A stretch of 64,000 nucleotides of DNA from Serinus canaria. Its lineage: Eukaryota > Chordata > Aves > Passeriformes > Fringillidae. Below, piece after piece: positions 62,301 to 64,000 of this stretch (its first letter is position 1; each line of letters opens with the position of its first letter). The notes beneath the pieces are model-generated. The model ran no database searches and was not told where the DNA came from. It saw only the letters and a program-made list of their open reading frames with translations. The stretch covers positions 96,962,179 through 97,026,178 of the forward strand of contig NC_066316.1 in NCBI RefSeq assembly GCF_022539315.1, given 5' to 3'. A program made the position numbers and the translations under genes.

Positions 62301-62773
62301 GATCGGTGCATTTTGTGATACCCCAAGCTTCTAATGCAGCCCTCATCTTATTATATTTATATTGCAGGCAAATCAGCTACTAGTTACAACAAATCTTAAC
62401 ATCTGACTTAGGCAATAAGAAATTTCCGGTCATGAAACTATAAGCTGGTATTATTCATGAAAGAGATCTCTTTGCTCCAGATACAGATAAAGTTGATGGG
62501 TGAACAATACCATCAAATCCTGGGGAAAAAAGGATTTCCTTTCTAAGGGGTTTTTTGCAAGATCAAACTATGGACTGGATAAAATTCAATTCAAATTTAT
62601 GTGAAACTGACATAATTTATATATTTTAACATTCAGTCAGGTAAAAATGTGGCTCTCTTGATTGAATTTTTTTTGTATCGGTAACTTTGTTTGAGCTGAA
62701 TGTTGAAATGCATATAATGTGCCTGCTTTTGAAAGTCTCATGCATTTTCAGGGGTTGTGTTTTCTGAGACAAC
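56323..62773. other. Long apparently unique stretch
   Basis: No gene or clear repeat is recognised. The 148-codon plus-strand frame at 56448-56894 has Cys-rich but featureless text and no splice context. Frames at 60551-60868 (105 codons, +) and 58551-58838 (both strands) also lack domains. AGGCTGGACTAGAAGGACTC at 61219 resembles a CR1 3' end but lacks the tail. TATTGATTC-type words are repeated at 59114-59150. Confidence 0.5.
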
Positions 62774-62843
62774 CTGGCTCCTAACCTAGTAGCGGGGTTA
62801 GGAGAAGTCTGGCTCCTAACCTAGTGGCGGGGGCACAGGGTGG
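62774..62843 (+). repeat. 35-bp tandem duplication with alternative hairpins
   Basis: CTGGCTCCTAACCTAGTAGC and its near copy CTGGCTCCTAACCTAGTGGC start at 62774 and 62809. The first 25 bases of the two units differ at one position, and the remaining ten bases have diverged. Between them GGTTAGGAG (62796-62804) is the exact reverse complement of CTCCTAACC, which occurs in both units (62778-62786 and 62813-62821). The centre arm could therefore pair with either side, giving two mutually exclusive 9-bp hairpins with loops of 9 and 8 bases. Confidence 0.85.
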
Positions 62844-64000
62844 GAGGTGGTATTTGACCTCAGAAATGCATAGATTTGGGGGCAGAGGGTTACTTTGTTC
62901 CTCCAGCTCTTGAATTTTCTGAGTATATCTTGATTTTAATTTAAAAGTTGTAACTTTAGTGCATTTTGAAAGTGAGATACATGCTAGGTTATGTATTTGG
63001 GAGGATTTGCACTTGAGCAGGCCATAATTGTCTAAATAAAGCCAGGGGAGAAATATTAATGTCCTGCAGAAGTGCAGGAAATCAACCTGCCAAAGCAGCT
63101 GTGTTTTAAGCAGTCAGGTACAATGACACTAAAAGTTCACTATTTTTTTTTCAGATGAATTATTTTAGCCTAAATGTGCAAAGGAAAGGTGGGAAAATAT
63201 AATTTAGAGCGTGCCCATGAACACCACCTTGAATTTAGGATTTGGCTGCCTGAGTTCAGAAACCAATTAGGGAAGATGAATCGAACCATCGACATAGTAA
63301 CAAGTACACAGGGACAAAGATGAAATAAAAGAGCGGAAGTTGGCTGCATTTTGTACTGGAGGCTATAAAAGGCTACAGCATGATCTGAAAAGGAGTTGGA
63401 TCTGCCAACCTTGCTGTTTTTCACTGAGCTTCATCTTTTTACTGTTCTGTTTCTCATTGACACATTAGCTGCTGCACCAATACATCACATGCACATGGCT
63501 AAGTCAATCCTGAATTAGATGAGCCATGGAAAACCATAGAACCTGCCAAAAGAGAAGAGATTTAGCCAAATATTTCTAAGTAAAGCCTGAGTATGCTCAA
63601 ACTGCCAAAGAGCAGCATTTGCAAAGACAGCGGGGAGGTAGACGGACCCACTCTGCACTGATCTAATCAACTGATCTTAAACCTTTGCTTGTCTGACACT
63701 TCTTGCTCACAATACCACAGAAGGAAGAATATACACAAGTGAGTTTTACTGAAAAAGCTCATTCTTTAGTGACTGGAAGGAACTAAAATGAAAGCTAGAA
63801 GGCCTTTGAGGCAGGTTTTGCATTTCAGATGGCAACACTAGTGCCAGGTCAGATGAGAGTAAATAAAAGCTCTTCTAAATAAAACAGAAAAAGTAATTGT
63901 TTTTTCTCTCTTCATGTCCTGCACAAGTGCTTCACCCATTTTTACTGCCAGCATACAGTAAACGTGATATGACATGTAACTTTTTTGATCAACCACAAAG
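62844..64000. other. Non-coding stretch, nothing recognised
   Basis: Apparently unique sequence. The 84-codon minus-strand frame at 63170-63424 has no domain. Confidence 0.55.

Noticed and set aside
1..64000. CRISPR arrays, operons, phage genes, bacterial promoters or terminators
   Set aside because: The DNA is vertebrate in style, with CR1 and LTR elements and no gene packing. No regularly spaced direct repeats of CRISPR type were seen.
1..64000. tRNA, rRNA and small nuclear RNA genes
   Set aside because: No B-box-like GGTTCGANTCC word in a proper cloverleaf context and no recognisable rRNA or snRNA core was found by eye; a covariance-model scan could still reveal a decayed copy.

Overview
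This looks like vertebrate nuclear DNA, most likely from a bird and perhaps a songbird. The main evidence is the set of interspersed repeats. There are several 5'-truncated CR1 LINE fragments, some ending in the CR1 3' tail (runs of ATTCTGTGA or its complement CATAGAAT). There is also one nearly complete solo LTR of an avian endogenous retrovirus that starts TGTACTGGGTTTGG and ends with an AACCACAACACA-like terminus. The DNA is AT-rich, rich in homopolymer and (TA)n tracts, and has no operon-like gene packing, ribosome binding sites or long open frames. I see no Alu or L1.

The window reads as a gene desert or the inside of a very large intron. No protein-coding gene can be identified with confidence. 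The longest open frame is 185 codons, and most frames are about as long as chance allows. I found no tRNA, rRNA, snRNA or CRISPR array by eye.

Layout: 1-5.7 kb holds an (AAAAT)n tract, a GC-richer patch (650-1130), three CR1 fragments (1930-2246 +, 4681-5045 +, 5269-5545 -) and TA-rich microsatellites. 5.75-20.3 kb is mostly apparently unique AT-rich DNA with one large TA-type compound microsatellite (14140-14376). 20.9-21.95 kb is a 1-kb CR1 on the minus strand that includes the end of its reverse-transcriptase frame. 23.1-23.5 kb is an unexplained GC-rich island. 25.0 kb holds an old CR1. 27.9-29.9 kb has two clusters of minus-strand frames of unknown nature. 30-43.8 kb is mostly unique, with T-rich tracts. 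43.85-44.4 kb has the 185-codon minus-strand frame in a GC-richer block. 45.2-45.8 kb is the solo LTR, with a small telomere-like (TTAGGG) motif inside it. 49.8-51.8 kb has two CR1 pieces. 55.9-56.3 kb has a 135-codon minus-strand frame with plausible splice sites, the best candidate for a real exon. 62.8 kb has a small tandem duplication that can form alternative hairpins.

The genes do not work together in any way I can describe, because none is established. I do not see a new biological system here. The observations most worth checking are the candidate exon, the telomere-like motif inside the LTR, and the unclassified GC-rich or open-frame blocks.
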